DNA from: Meghimatium bilineatum
Taxonomy: Eukaryota; Mollusca; Gastropoda; Stylommatophora; Philomycidae
Assembly (NCBI GenBank): GCA_034231615.1
Contig: CM067298.1
Span: 33,734,127-33,798,126, forward strand
Reading direction: 5' to 3'
Length of the DNA: 64,000 nt
The notes under the pieces are model-generated. The model searched no databases. It worked only from the letters and a program-made list of their open reading frames with translations, and was not told where the DNA came from. Each line of letters begins with the position of its first letter. Positions within the stretch are counted from its first letter, which is position 1. The position numbers and the translations under genes are program-made. Shown one piece after another: positions 11,604-22,950 of the stretch.

Positions 11604-11975
11604 TCGTCCTCGCTTTGTTAATCAGGCTGATAGCTAATATCAAGTTGTTCCTCGCTTTGTTAATCAGATTACTAGCTAATATCAAGTTGATCCTCGCTTT
11701 GTTAATCAGATTACTAGCAAATATCAACTTGATCCTCGCTTTGTTAATAAAATTGCTAGCTACAATCAAGTTGATCCTCGCTTTGTTAATCAGATTACTA
11801 GCTAATATCATGGTCATCCTCGCTTTGTTAATCAGATTACTAGCTAATATCAAGTTGATCCTCGCTTTGTTAATCAGATTACTAGCTAATATCAAGCTCA
11901 TTCACGCTTTGATAATCAGACTTCTAGCTGATGTCAAATTCTTCTTTACTTTGTTAATCAGTCTTCTAGCAAGGG
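11604..11975. repeat. 42-bp tandem repeat, about nine copies
   Basis: The unit CTCGCTTTGTTAATCAGATT, then ACTAGCTAATATCAAGTTGA, then TC repeats with period 42 and diverges at both edges. Because 42 is divisible by 3 and the unit has no stop in some frames, both strands stay open: 14-residue repeats LLIRLLANIKLILA on plus and NLILASNLINKARI on minus. I see no promoter, signal or homology to support translation. Confidence 0.9.
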
Positions 11976-12387
11976 TAGAACGGCGATCTGATGCAATGTT
12001 TTTGTCACTTTTAAAAAAAAATTACGAATCTTCTCTGTATTTTTAAATCAATGCTTAATTTAAAAGGAATACCTCTTATCATGGACGAAGAAGAAGAAGA
12101 CAGCAATACAACTTTGATTATGAAGAACACGCCGAGCATACATTTTACATTGTGAAACAACGGCTTAATTCAGGTTTTCAGTTGATAAACCACAAAAAAA
12201 AAATAAGTTTTAAAATTAGGAAATTAATGACAAAACGAATATCAATACAAGATCAATTCTGAGCAGGCCCAGCTGTACTTCAACTCATTAAAGATCGCTA
12301 GTTAAGAGGGTGAGCAAAGATCTCCATGTAAGCAAGCTAATATTTGAAGTTTACCTCTTTTTATTGTACAATATATATATATGTATA
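11976..12387. other. No gene seen
   Basis: Contains a short GAAGAAGAAGAAGA purine tract near 12085 and A-rich stretches. Nothing else assignable. Confidence 0.45.
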
Positions 12388-12595
12388 TATAGTTCGGCTC
12401 TGTGGTGAAGTGGTACAGAGTGCGTCTGTGACGGCCAAAGTACCGAGTTCGATCCCCGCCACAGGCATTTGTGTATCCGGACCATTCAGAAAGCAATGAC
12501 AAACTACTGAACGTATAAATACTGCTAGAAAATCATCACAGCCAAAAATGCTAGATTGATAGCTACGTCCTGAATGTGCAAACCAATATATATTT
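12388..12595 (+). mobile_element. tRNA-derived SINE
   Basis: The first 75 bases resemble a tRNA gene. An A-box-like TGGTGAAGTGG at about 12399 and a B box GAGTTCGATCC at about 12447 are correctly spaced, and the paired ends are CTGTGG and CCACAG. A body follows with GCAATGACAAACTACTG, then ACTGCTAGAAAATCATCAC. Pol III box pair plus non-tRNA body is SINE architecture. The sequence immediately 5' is a (TA)-rich microsatellite. I cannot name the family. Confidence 0.75.
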
Positions 12596-12834
12596 ATACT
12601 ATATGCACACATTTAGCATATACACGCAGGCATATATGTATAAATATATAAGCTGACTTGTATACATTTTTATATAGGCATATACATGCGCGTATTCTGG
12701 GACACGCACACACGGATGTATGAAAAATAAATTTCCCAATTTCATGTGTTGCGTAGACTCGAGATGGGAGCAAATAATAGTCACACTGTTACCTGTCACG
12801 CATGTGGCAGAAGCGGACTTTGAGAAAGAGTTAG

Positions 12835-12966
12835 CTGAACCCATCCCATAGTGAGTCAAAGTGGTCCAGAAGCAATGCCGAAGTCGGATGTGTAGAGCCG
12901 AAAAGCGCAGGTATCGCTAAGCTGTAAACAATTGCATAAAGCTTTTCGCTCACTGGACTACATAAT
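12835..12966 (-). repeat. Dispersed repeat family R1, copy 1
   Basis: The minus strand reads GTAGTCCAGTGAGCGAAAAG, later TTTACAGCTTAGCG, then CACATCCGACTTCGGCATTG, then CTTCTGGACCACTTTGACTC. The same order of phrases recurs at 20945-21065 and 59368-59530, and partly at 48128-48220 and 48990-49090. It has no coding frame of its own. Confidence 0.65.
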
Positions 12967-13305
12967 GCTAATCTGTAGGATTTTGAGAAAGTATGCAGTA
13001 GGAGAAGGAGAAATCGTACATATGTACGAACATTAACGTAGGTTTCTACGTAGATTCTGTTTGGAGACATTGTTTATGCTGTTAAATATTTAATCAGAAA
13101 TCTTACATAATATGTATACTCAGTGACGATCATTTAATTGTAACTTTTCTCTTGAACAATAATTGATGATAAACATTTTCTCTCAGCACACTACACGTCT
13201 GTATATACAGGAGCTAGCGAATAGAGAAGCTAGGATACATGCACACCAGAATGTTACTGCAAAGTAAACCAACCTACAAATGTTGGTAACGCTACTCAAT
13301 ATCCC

Positions 13306-13740
13306 TATCACTCTACACAGATAGTCAAGCAAAATGAATTAAACAGGTTACTAAAAACACTTACCTTGCCTATAAATAAAAATATATAAAAAAGTATATA
13401 TAAAAAAACATACAATAAAACTAAACAGGACAATTCTCCACGTATCTCCACGATGAAATCAAAGTCATCAATTTTGTTTATTATTGTGGTGTTTACTGTT
13501 GTTTGTCTCTTGAAAAAGGTTCCATTTGAGCCGATACGTGGAGAATTGTCCTGTTTAGTTTTATTGTATGTTTTATTTATATATACTTTTTTATATATTT
13601 TTTATTCATAGGCAAGGTAAGTGTTTTTAGTAACCTGTTTAATTCATGTGGCTTTACTATTTGTTCATTCGGTTACTGCGGCACCCTCCACTTTGTCGGA
13701 CACCCTCCGACCATTGGGTTATTTATATCACTCTACACAG
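13306..13740. mobile_element. Foldback element with 15-bp flanking direct repeats
   Basis: TATCACTCTACACAG occurs at 13306-13320 and again at 13726-13740, bracketing a 405-bp insert. Inside are long inverted arms, 13334-13446 and 13533-13647 (113 and 115 bp). They start ATGAATTAAACAGGTTACTA and end CTCCACGTATC, with an 86-bp loop. Arm identity is high apart from small indels in A-rich runs. The direct repeats look like a target-site duplication. I find no coding capacity. Confidence 0.7.
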
Positions 13741-15182
13741 CACTACTTTACAAGTTGATTTAAACCACTGGCTAAAGCCACTACACCGTGTCAATCGACT
13801 ATATATATGACATGTGATCTAATTTGGTAATCATCCTTTCAACATGACACTTTTAACTTATCCCTTGTTTTTTATTGGCCGTGGAAACGAAGCATGCGCA
13901 TCGGGAGCAATGAAAATCACTGAGGGAAATGACTTGAGTCGGAATTCATTGTGTCATGGTTTACATCTCAGTGACGATATCGACGTCTTTTGGTCCTACG
14001 GATCAGAACCTCCGTAGTCGACTCTTACGAAATGTTTGGCGAGTAATATAGTGTCATTATTCTTCGCTCCCCGTTCGGGCACATACGATACACGAGCGAT
14101 GTGTTGTCTATTTCCATTATTGAAATCTTTTAAAGGAGTTACGTGGCGGGTATTTGATAAAGCGTATTCTGTTTTTAAATATGCGTTCAGCCTCACATAC
14201 GCCATTTTATTTCATCTACGAGGCAACTTTGCTAATATCAAGATGATGTTCTGACATTTTGATCGAAGAGATTTCCGGAACATCAGGAAATTGTTCGTCT
14301 CGAAAATCCGTTTGCTCATGTGAAAAAAAATATTCAACGATACATATTGTTTGCAGATATACGTCAATTTCTGGTTAATATCATTAAGTAATGAAAGAAT
14401 GTTCTAGAACATCGTTAGAAAATATGTGGTTTTGAAGGTGCATAATGGTCTCTATTAAATTGTTTAATTAGCTCTTAATTTGCAGGCGTGTCCTTGTAAT
14501 AAAGTCATGTGGATTGAGCATTCTTAGAAAGGGATGCTATTTTACTTTTTGTAAAGCGATTTTCATTAAAAACTTTATACTTTGTGACAATAGCCAATGA
14601 AATCACAGAAGAAGTTAACAGTATCACTAGTGAAAGATGATTCTAATGAGTCCACGGTAATGTATAAATGAAGAGGGACTCTGTTACTGAGAGAAATCGC
14701 GGCCATGTGACCTGTTTCGTTTTGCGTAGGCCCGGTGCGACTAAAAAGATTTTGTCTGTATAGTTGCCTGCTCTATCCCACAGCTGAAAGAGACCCCACA
14801 AGTCATGTTGATGTGTCCACCTTATAGGCGCTGATATGGCAATCAAGATGAAAGCGGTAACATAAATCATTCCGACTTCGGATTACGTTAAAGATTGCTA
14901 AAGCTATTGGCTTTGTGCACAAGATGTTGCGTGTTCGAATGCGACCCTCTGCGTCTTGCTTAATAAGTTATTTCACTGGGATTATCACTTGTAGGTACCG
15001 AGTTACTATGACTGGTGCAATCGTTGGATTACGTGCTTCTTCGATAAGATGGACCGAGTGTATATGTGAACAAACGAGTACAATGCAACCAATCCTTTAA
15101 GTCTTGCGATCCTTTTTTGATGTCATTAGTTTCAATTATATACATATACATATACATAAATATCACAACTGCACCATATAAA
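13741..15182. other. No gene seen
   Basis: No motif recognised. A minus-strand frame of 75 codons at 14643-14870 has moderately balanced composition, but I cannot relate it to a family. A B-box-like TGTTCGAATGC near 14931 has no convincing A box. Confidence 0.4.
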
Positions 15183-15590
15183 ATGATGATCATACCATCA
15201 CTCTGCTACCAATGTCAACCGTGGATATTAACAAAAGAATCAAAAAGAAAACTTGTTACAACAGAAATGAATTGTCTACGTCGAATCCTTGAAGTAACAA
15301 TAAGAGATAAAATACGATACGAAAACATCAGAAGAATAACAAACACGATGTCAATCCTGAATGACATCAGATGACAACAGATTAAGTGGTTTAAGATTAA
15401 CCACAATACTATACTATGATGTAAAGATTGATGCGAGGGGTATATCATACAAACGATGGATTACAGAAATAAAGGAGTCAACGTAAACACACATATATGA
15501 ATAACACAAAAAAATCATATCCAGAGAACTCTTCTATCTTTGACGCTGCAAGGCACAAGGGGCTAAAAGCGAAAAGAAAAGAAGTTGTAA
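15183..15590 (+). pseudogene. LINE ORF2 C-terminal fragment
   Basis: The plus strand reads IPSLCYQCQPWILTKESKRK, then TTEMNCLRRILEVTIRDKIR, then a stop, then QQIKWFKI, and in another frame RGISYKRWITEIKEST. These are the P.L.Y..Q.W.L, CLR.I...RD..R, QQIKWFGH and R.RKRW..EI.E blocks of LINE ORF2 tails, in order. The GH after KWF and several frames are lost. Confidence 0.8.
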
Positions 15591-15690
15591 TTATACAAAG
15601 AAGATGTGAAACACCAGTAAACATATATAGTAACATTTATGCAGATGTTTAGCAGATGTATTAATAGGCTATCAGAGAGAGAGGAGTGGA

Positions 15691-15799
15691 GCTTTCACTG
15701 CGACTACAAGCAGCATGAGTATGCAGGTTATGACAGTGATCATGGTGCTTTCACTGCCACTACAAGCAGCATGAGTATGCAGGTTATGACAGTGGTCAA
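15691..15799. repeat. 56-bp tandem duplication
   Basis: GCTTTCACTGCGACTACAAG, then CAGCATGAGTATGCAGGTTA, then TGACAGTG repeats starting at 15691 and 15747 with a single internal difference (GCGACT versus GCCACT) before the second copy runs out. Confidence 0.9.
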
Positions 15800-16559
15800 A
15801 GGTTCTATTAGGTGGAAACACATAATGTAACTGATGGCTACAGTCTCAGTGACTCGATGAGGAGCAGAAAAATACAAGGAACTCTCTGTGTAAATAGTGA
15901 TACGAGGCGTGTCTTTCCGTAACACTTTATATAGTCCTGCTGGCTTAATGGGAACCATCCTTCAAAAAAGACAATATGTGCCTTTTCCCGTAATTTGTAT
16001 AAATCACGTTGTGTTTTTTTTCCGGTAGTCAGTAATAATCACGGAAAAAAACCTAATGCGCCACCATAGAAGAATAATACTCAGTTAAGCTCATATGTCT
16101 TATATCGTGGATGGTCAGGGATGAGAAAATTGGGATAGTAGTTGGAAGCAGCAGCATTTTTTTTCTTGTACGGTTATTCGAGTTTACGTGACAATGGATA
16201 TTAAAGGAAAATTAGCGTAAAGTTGGTCAGTGGACGTTATACAAATGTAATGAAACTAAATTGATATTTTCAGCTGATTACTCAGTTTAATTTGTAAGCC
16301 TTAGGTTCGCAGAAAAAACAGCATGTAATAAATAACAATTGCTGACATGGATGATAAAATACAAATTAACTGTACACGTTAGTTCAACACCGTTAGTATT
16401 TTTCTTTATACTATGTAAATGAACCATTAGGTTAAGCCCATTTCGGAGAAATATATTTTTTATATTATCAAAGTTATGGTATCAATATCGGAATTTTGTT
16501 CTTATTAAACTTTCGTTACTGCATGTTTTCCTGAGTAGGAGTGCAGGGACGCTTTCTAT
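15800..16559. other. No gene seen
   Basis: AT-rich sequence without recognisable coding or repeat features. Confidence 0.45.
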
Positions 16560-16727
16560 AGGTTGTGGAAATAAAGGCTACAATGCCATAGCAAACGCCA
16601 CGACATGTACAGGAAGGTTTTTTATTGTACCTCCGAATGAAAGAATTCTGTCTCAACCGTGGATTGAACCCGAGATCTCAGGGCTCTGAAAACGGCGTTC
16701 TAACCACACGATCATGCCACTTTGTTC
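16560..16727 (-). mobile_element. tRNA-derived SINE-like sequence
   Basis: The minus strand starts TGGCATGATCGTGTGGTTAG (A-box-like GTGTGGTTAGAACG), followed about 35 nt later by the B box GGGTTCAATCC. It continues into a body with ACAGAATTCTTTCATTCGG and ACCTTCCTGTACATGTCGTG. It differs in sequence from the 12388 and 58766 SINEs, so at least three tRNA-related families are present. Confidence 0.6.
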
Positions 16728-17811
16728 TTTTTGTAAATTTTAATACACTTTAAAAGTATAACTTTTTTAGTTATACAGCTCAGTTTTATCTGCAAAGTTC
16801 AATGTCGTTGTATCAGACCATAGGCAATTATCGAAGATTTAGTTGTCACATACAAACATAATATTTATTTTTTAACCCTATACTTCGTAAAGAAAATAAC
16901 CTAGTCCCCAATTATAAAAGTCACTGCATCCAACAACTAGTAACAGTACGAACAACAAAGGTGAGATGCAATGTAAATATTAACATTCGAATATCAAAGA
17001 CAAAACATCTGTCTAGAAAATGAGAGACATATGATGCAACACATGTTTGCCAATAAACTGAATTAACTCTTTCATCAGTTTCGAGCAGCGCCAATCATGA
17101 AAATTGGAAAGGAAACATTGAGAATAAACAATCATTAAAGAGGATCACAGTAAGCCAAGAAGATTTCTTTTTTTAACGCAAGACATTAAGAATACCAGCA
17201 GCAGCTGAAAATATAATGATGGGGTGCTAAGTGAAGTCCACGCTCACAATAAGCTAATCAATTAATTCAAGGGAAGGTTAATTCAGGATGAAGTAAACAC
17301 ATGGAGATGTTGATTCAATTAGAAAGATGTAATCATTCTCCATTGGGCACGTAATTCGAAGAGCAGGGTTAGACAGTATTGTGACAATAACTATAGTGTA
17401 ACTACAAATCTGTAAATATTACGAAACACTTAGAGCAGATGTTTCCGAATTTAAAATAAATTATAGCGTGAACCATGTGTATATTGAATGTATTTTAAAT
17501 GCAATTTTGTATTTAATATCAGAACAATGAACAAGTAACATGGAGATTTTTAAATCTAATTATTTAGACCATGTAGAACGAAATAACATACATATTAACA
17601 CAAATGTAAAACCATACACGTCAATCGCTAGTGTGTGTTATTTCTAACCATTTCAACAGTGGCTTCCTGAATGTTTGTAAAGACTTGAAAGAGAACGTTT
17701 AAAATATCTTCATCGTCTATCAATAATATAACACGAATGATATTTGACTCTCATCAATTCACAGGACGAAATGTTTTGGACCATCATATAGAAAGATGAA
17801 CATCATCATCA
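16728..17811. other. No gene seen; possible faint LINE remnant
   Basis: Mostly AT-rich sequence. Around 17337-17400 the plus strand encodes SIGHVIRRAGLDSIV, which resembles the GHV.RR block of LINE tails, but the surroundings are too decayed to delimit an element. Confidence 0.35.
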
Positions 17812-18520
17812 TCAAGTGCCGTATCTAATAGCGTTGGCGATCATATTTCTCCATGTACATCGATATCTCATATATGTCATCATCTCTGTTGGTGTCGTCA
17901 ATCGAAACCATTTAGTCAAACTGTTCAATATCTTTTCTCTTGGACTTCCCCATGACCTTTTCCCTTCTATCTTTCCTGTTGTCCCTATACTCTCAATGCC
18001 TCCTTTTCTTATTATGTGCTCAATAAATGTTGACTGTCTTTTTTATGTTATCAATAATTCATCTTTTCACATCCTTCTAAGACATTCTTCATTAGTAATC
18101 TTTACTGTCCAAGGAATGCGTAACATTCCTCGAATAAACCACATTTTTGCTGCCTCCAATGATTTTTGTGATGTCTTATTTATTGTCCATGCTTCACTTT
18201 CATCTATTAGCACTGGTTTAATGTAGCATTTGAGAACGCGTTTTCTAGTATCTATCAATATGGACTTGCTGCATAGGATATTTTTCACTTATGGAATGCT
18301 GCTTGTGCTTGTCCTATTCTGCTTATAATTTCGGTCTTACATTTACCATCTGAAGTTATAAATGATTCTAAACATTTGAAACTTTATACCTGCTTTAAGT
18401 TTTTCTCATTTAATACTATTTTACTATTTGGTTGGATATTATTTTCTAATATTATCATTGTCTCTGTCTATTTTTTTGGGTTTAAACTAAGACCGTTTAT
18501 CTTTAAGATGAGCATACAAA
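17812..18520 (-). pseudogene. LINE ORF2 3' part, from late RT domain to natural stop
   Basis: The minus strand reads NGLSLNPKK, then SFITSDGKCKTEIISRIGQA, then VLKCYIKPVLIDESEAWTIN, WFIRGMLRIPWTVKITNEEC, TGKIEGKRSWGSPREKILN, and ends WRNMIANAIRYGT. The stop TGA near 17815 lies inside a TGATGATGATGATG run. This is the whole region from the RT thumb to the C terminus in correct order. Only a few frameshifts and stops interrupt it. The TGA microsatellite directly at the stop is the likely 3' tail of the element. Confidence 0.9.
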
Positions 18521-18955
18521 CTAGCCCAATTTGAAATACAATACTTTCTCTCTGAGGATTTGTCAATCAGATGTCAAGTGTCTTTCTGTACACTCGCATT
18601 ATGTAATCTAGTATGATTGCAAGAAGAAAATCAACTGATTTGAAGTGATCGTTATGAATATACTATTAGCAAATGACGATGCTTCTTCTTGTGTATTCGG
18701 TCTCAAAATTACGCATATTAGCAGGGTATAGTCGGGTAAACAGAATGCATTGTGGGATATGTTTACAACTTTGTTGCTATACCTGAACATTTTGACCATA
18801 CAAACCCAACTTCTGCAATGATTATTGGTCACTTTAACACTTTATGGGACATGGCAAGCAAATCTACCCGATTAAGACCTCGTTAGTCACTTACGATATG
18901 TGTGGCAGTTCATATTGCAACACTTTTGGCTCCCATGTTTGGGCCCTGACAACAC
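18521..18955. other. No gene seen
   Basis: Sequence 5' of the LINE on its strand. Any further RT homology is not recognisable. Confidence 0.4.
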
Positions 18956-19798
18956 ATGATCGATCAAATTGATGTAACATTCACTATAAACACCGAAGCG
19001 AATGATGCAACATTCACTACACAGACCGAATCGAATGATGCAACATTCACTACACAGACCGAAGCGAATGATGCAACATTCACTACACAGACCGAAGCGA
19101 ATGATGCAACATTCACTACACAAACCAAAGCGAATGATGCAACATTCACTACACAATCCGAAGCGAATGATGCAACATTCACTACACAAACCAAAGCGAA
19201 TGATGCAACATTCACTACACAATCCGAAGCGAATGATGCAACATTCACTACACAGACCGAAGCGAATGATGCAACATTCACTACACAAACCAAAGCGAAT
19301 GATGCAACATTCACTACACAGACCGAAGCGAATGATGCAACATTCACTACACAGACCAAAGCGAATGATGCAACATTCACTACACAGACCGAAGCGAAAG
19401 ATGCAACATTCACTACACAGACCGAAGCGAATGATGCAACATTCACTACACAATCCGAAGCGAATGATGCAACATTTACTACACAAACCAAAGCGAATGA
19501 TGCAACATTCACTACACAGACCGAAGCGAATGATGCAACACTCACTACACAAAGCAAAGCGAATGATGCAACATTTACTACACAAACCAAAGCGAATGAT
19601 GCAACATTCACTACACAGACCGAAGAGAATGATGTAACACTCACTACACAAAGCAAAGCGAATGATGCAACATTTACTACACAATCCGAAGCGAATGATG
19701 CAATATTCACTACACAAACCGAAGCAAATGATGCAACATTTACTCCAAAAACTGGAACAAAACACCAGGCAAGATACTTGAGGCCAGATGTGCAATGA
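18956..19798 (+). repeat. 33-bp tandem repeat, about 24 copies, open in four frames
   Basis: The unit GCGAATGATGCAACATTCAC, then TACACAGACCGAA, is 33 bp, so every copy stays in frame. The plus strand has a 280-codon frame of the 11-residue repeat TEANDATFTTQ (18956-19798) and a 211-codon frame of MMQHSLHRPKR. The minus strand has 310 codons (CCIIRFGLCSE) and 248 codons (NVASFASVCVV). Variation among copies includes silent changes in the TEANDATFTTQ frame (CAG/CAA, TTC/TTT) and replacements (Thr/Ser, Glu/Lys, Phe/Leu). No signal peptide, splice context or flanking homology supports a gene. I treat it as a minisatellite with coding potential left open. Confidence 0.9.
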
Positions 19799-20534
19799 CA
19801 TTTGTATAATGCTAAACATTACATCAGTTTAATTACAAAATATTAAACTGCTCATTGATGTTCAAAAGCTTTTAGAGACAGCAAAAATGAACAATGCTCA
19901 GCTTTTTTTTGTTGGGAGTATGGCATCCACGTTTAAAACCCACAACTGAGACCACTTTCTGTACACATTCTTCATAGATTAAAATATTTGTCTCTCTGTC
20001 GCTTCATGTTTTTCATGGCTCGTATGATATTTTAGCAAAAGTGGTGGTTGTGTTCCGTATTTGAGCATTTATTTATTCTTTAAGTAAGAATGGTGATCTC
20101 AAACAGTTGAAACTCTTCGCTAATTCAAGCTGCACATTGTTCTGAATGTATATGCCGTAACAGCTTTTTCTACAAAGAACAACATGTTTCGTATTGTTGT
20201 TAGATATCTATGATAACTGACACAGAAACTGGGCGTATATATTCTTCGAAGGCGAACGCAATAGTAAAATCACTTATGTGAACATCTTTAATGCCGTGAT
20301 ACTCGTTCACAATCAAGAATAATTTTTAGATAAAGAATTCCCATGTCCTTCTCTAGTTAGTGATCCGACTTTGCAGTGTGTCCTCATTATGACCAAATGT
20401 TTCAACGATAGCTTATAAAAGCTCCATGAAGCGAATATCTGGGTATTTTAGTTTCTTCTTTACGATGTTATTGAATAAACATTCGATAAACTATCATTCT
20501 GACACATCAGTCCCCAAGATTATTATGTACAAAT
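19799..20534. other. No gene seen
   Basis: AT-rich, no recognisable motif. Confidence 0.45.
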
Positions 20535-20645
20535 CATCTGTGATATTCAGTTTACTCAAGTTAAGCTTTGGCATCGAATATTTCTGTGATACTCAGTTTA
20601 CTCAATTTTAGCTTATTAACATCGAATATTTCTGTAAAATTTAAT
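20535..20645. repeat. Short degenerate tandem repeat of about 45 bp
   Basis: CATCGAATATTTCTGTGATA, then CTCAGTTTACTCAATTTTAGC, recurs between 2 and 3 times with divergence. Confidence 0.65.
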
Positions 20646-20944
20646 TTTTTCCATATTAATAATAATAAGTTAAGCTTCGACAACGAACATATAACATTAG
20701 AAAAGAGAAGTATTTGTATATGAACACTTCATGAAGTGTATACTCGAAGTAAGATAGTTATCGATATAATACATACAATGTGTTGGAATATGTACACTCC
20801 ATGATGGGTTTCCTAGAAATAGAATATTTATCGGTTTATTGCATAAGGATTCTTTGAATTATACTAATACTTTCAACGATTCTACACATCTTAGACAAAC
20901 TCACTTTCTTCTTCCAGTGCGACGTTTCTTAAAGTTCTTCAAAT

Positions 20945-21065
20945 AAGCATGATGCTGTATGGAGAACGAAATAAACGTATTGGTCCACAGTATCATCGCC
21001 TTTAAACCTGACACATCCGAATTCAGCATGGCTTTTAGATCACATTCATGCTGTATAGGATGGAA
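20945..21065 (+). repeat. Dispersed repeat family R1, copy 2
   Basis: Contains GTATGGAGAACGAAATAAAC, then CTGACACATCCGAATTCAGC, then ATGGCTTTTAGATCACATTC, then a GGATGGA end. This matches the phrase order of the copy at 12835-12966 on the opposite strand. Confidence 0.6.
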
Positions 21066-21224
21066 CACTAAGCACCAATCCCCCCACAACAAGTCCACTC
21101 CTTAGTCGTTTATTACTTCATGCATGACAAGCAACAGCGTTACAACTATTGTCTATTCATTCGTTCTTGTTAACAAAAGCGGAGATATCCAACTAATATG
21201 ATTGGATGATAATTTATATACCAA

Positions 21225-21470
21225 ATATGTCGTGTACAGGAGGATGGATTCTGACCAAACATGTCGTGTGCGTGAAGATGGCGTCTGACCAAACAACCAA
21301 ACATGTGTGCGTGAGGATGGCGTCTGACCAAACATGTCATGTGGGGGAAGATGACGTTTGACCAAACATCTCGTGTGCGGGAAGATGGTGTCTGACAAAA
21401 CATCTCTTGTTCGGGAAGATGGCGTCTGACCAAACATCTCTTGTACGGGAAGATGACATCTGACAAAATA
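21225..21470. repeat. 34-bp tandem repeat, about seven copies
   Basis: GACCAAACATCTCGTGTGCG, then GGAAGATGGCGTCT, repeats. One copy has a partial internal repeat (CCAAACAACCAAACATG near 21290). The minus-strand reading gives MFGQTPSSRTRDV-like frames that are simple read-through. Confidence 0.9.
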
Positions 21471-22383
21471 ACTAAGGTATAAATACTTCTACTTTGTAGA
21501 GATGTCTGAAAATAATTTTTAAACACCACGGAAGTTAATAATACAAACTTTAAAGGGATTTGCAAAATGACATATACAGAAGCAAGGAGACACTGAACAG
21601 TTGCTGATGTACAAGTGAAATCAGATTATGACGGTTTGCCTTTGCAAAGTGCACCAGGAGTTGATTGATAGTCGTCAGATCATTGATACTGTACCTCGGG
21701 CAAGCGAATAGGTGCTCAATCTTATATTCAGAATGTCCGTGTCCTTCAACATGTGGTAAATGATTGTTTGGTTCTGTGTTTGTGATAATTCTTCTTCTTA
21801 GTCCTATATGCCATTATTTTCTTGCAAAAGTAAGCTTCACTCCCATGTCTTGAAATAGTAAGCTTCACTCCCATGTCTTGCAATCTAGCAATAGACACGG
21901 TATAAGAATTATACCCCATATCATGCATCAGAAAACATCGGCGGCAAGTTACACCAACATCATCCGATACGAGATGAGTAAATTGTCATCGAAGATGACA
22001 ACACGTTATTATATCGACACCTAATATGTAGTAATATAGTTTAAAGATTGTCATAATAATGTCCCCTATTCATGAAAATAAATATTCATATTAGAAATAC
22101 CTTAGAGCAGAGAGTTGTAGGTAAGACTATAACAGAAAGAAACACATTACATTGAATGTCGCCAGATAATGAATTTAGTTAACACCGTTGACAAGATCTG
22201 AATATGGAAATTCATTATGTAAATACATAATAAAAAATGTTTAGCGTTGAACTCTGCAGACTTTCAAATATTAAACTCAACGAATGCTTCTGTACGTGAC
22301 GCTATGCCGCCAACTGTCAGACCAGATAAAATACATGAATAAATTAGAAGACGGTTAACATTATAAATGAGTGTGGGGGAGGG
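21471..22383. other. No gene seen; one 26-bp direct duplication
   Basis: AAGTAAGCTTCACTCCCATG, then TCTTG, occurs at about 21829 and again at about 21856, separated by two bases. A G-rich tract GTGGGGGAGGGGGGAGGAGG lies at about 22373-22392. Confidence 0.45.
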
Positions 22384-22950
22384 GGGAGGAGGCTAACTAA
22401 CACGGCCCGCGAGCCATATCCAACACGTCAAGACAGTTTTTTTTCTGGTTTGTCAAGGAGATTTAACAAAGAATATACGCACAAACCGCTGAGTTTAGAA
22501 AACATCAGGTCTCAGGTTATTTGAACCAAGTTATAAGACACGACGTTAAACCGATAACACGGAAATTAAAACTTGGAACCACTACCATAAATGTTACTAG
22601 CTTAAAACAAAATTGATCGCCTACAGTTGGGACTTCCAAACACCACAATCCTCTATATGCGGGAAACGTTTTCGATGTTTGGTGACAACTACTTTGTCGT
22701 TCTTCAGAACCTCACATGCATATACCATCTTCAAACGCATATACCATCTTCAAACGCATATACCATCTTCAAACGCATATAGCATCTTCAAACGTCTATA
22801 ACATCTTTAAACAAATATAACAACTTCAAACGCTTATGGAATATTCAAAAACGTAATAAATCTGCAAATGACTATAAAAGGTCACTAGCCCCCAAAGTGG
22901 CATACACTACCCAATGCGGCCTGCGGATTCAAATGTTTTGAGCCCCGCAA
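22384..22950. mobile_element. Possible short non-autonomous hAT-like element
   Basis: The left end has AACACGGCCCGCGAGCC. The right end has ATGCGGCCTGCGGATTCAAA, then TGTTTTGAGCCCC. A CGGCCCGCGAGCC-type start with a GCGGCCCGCGGATT..A.TTTTG.CC end is common in hAT-type elements. I could not define exact termini or a target duplication, and no transposase is visible inside, so this is tentative. Confidence 0.35.
22712..22850. repeat. 19-bp tandem repeat, about seven copies
   Basis: CGCATATACCATCTTCAAA repeats exactly three times, then with substitutions (CGTCTATAACATCTTTAAA, CAAATATAACAACTTCAAA). Confidence 0.9.

Noticed and set aside
14643-14870. 75-codon minus-strand frame containing an IFLVAPGLRKTKQVTW segment
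   Set aside because: It has fair composition but I cannot tie it to any family. The GTCGCACCGGGC string in it matches a piece of the hAT terminus at 33491 over only 12 bp with no further similarity.
17337-17400. SIGHVIRRAGLDSIV resembling the GHV.RR block of LINE tails
   Set aside because: Too short and isolated. Flanking frames do not supply the expected neighbouring blocks, so I do not list an element.
17816-18226. 136-codon plus-strand frame
   Set aside because: It is the antisense shadow of the LINE tail on the minus strand, which has clear block-by-block homology.
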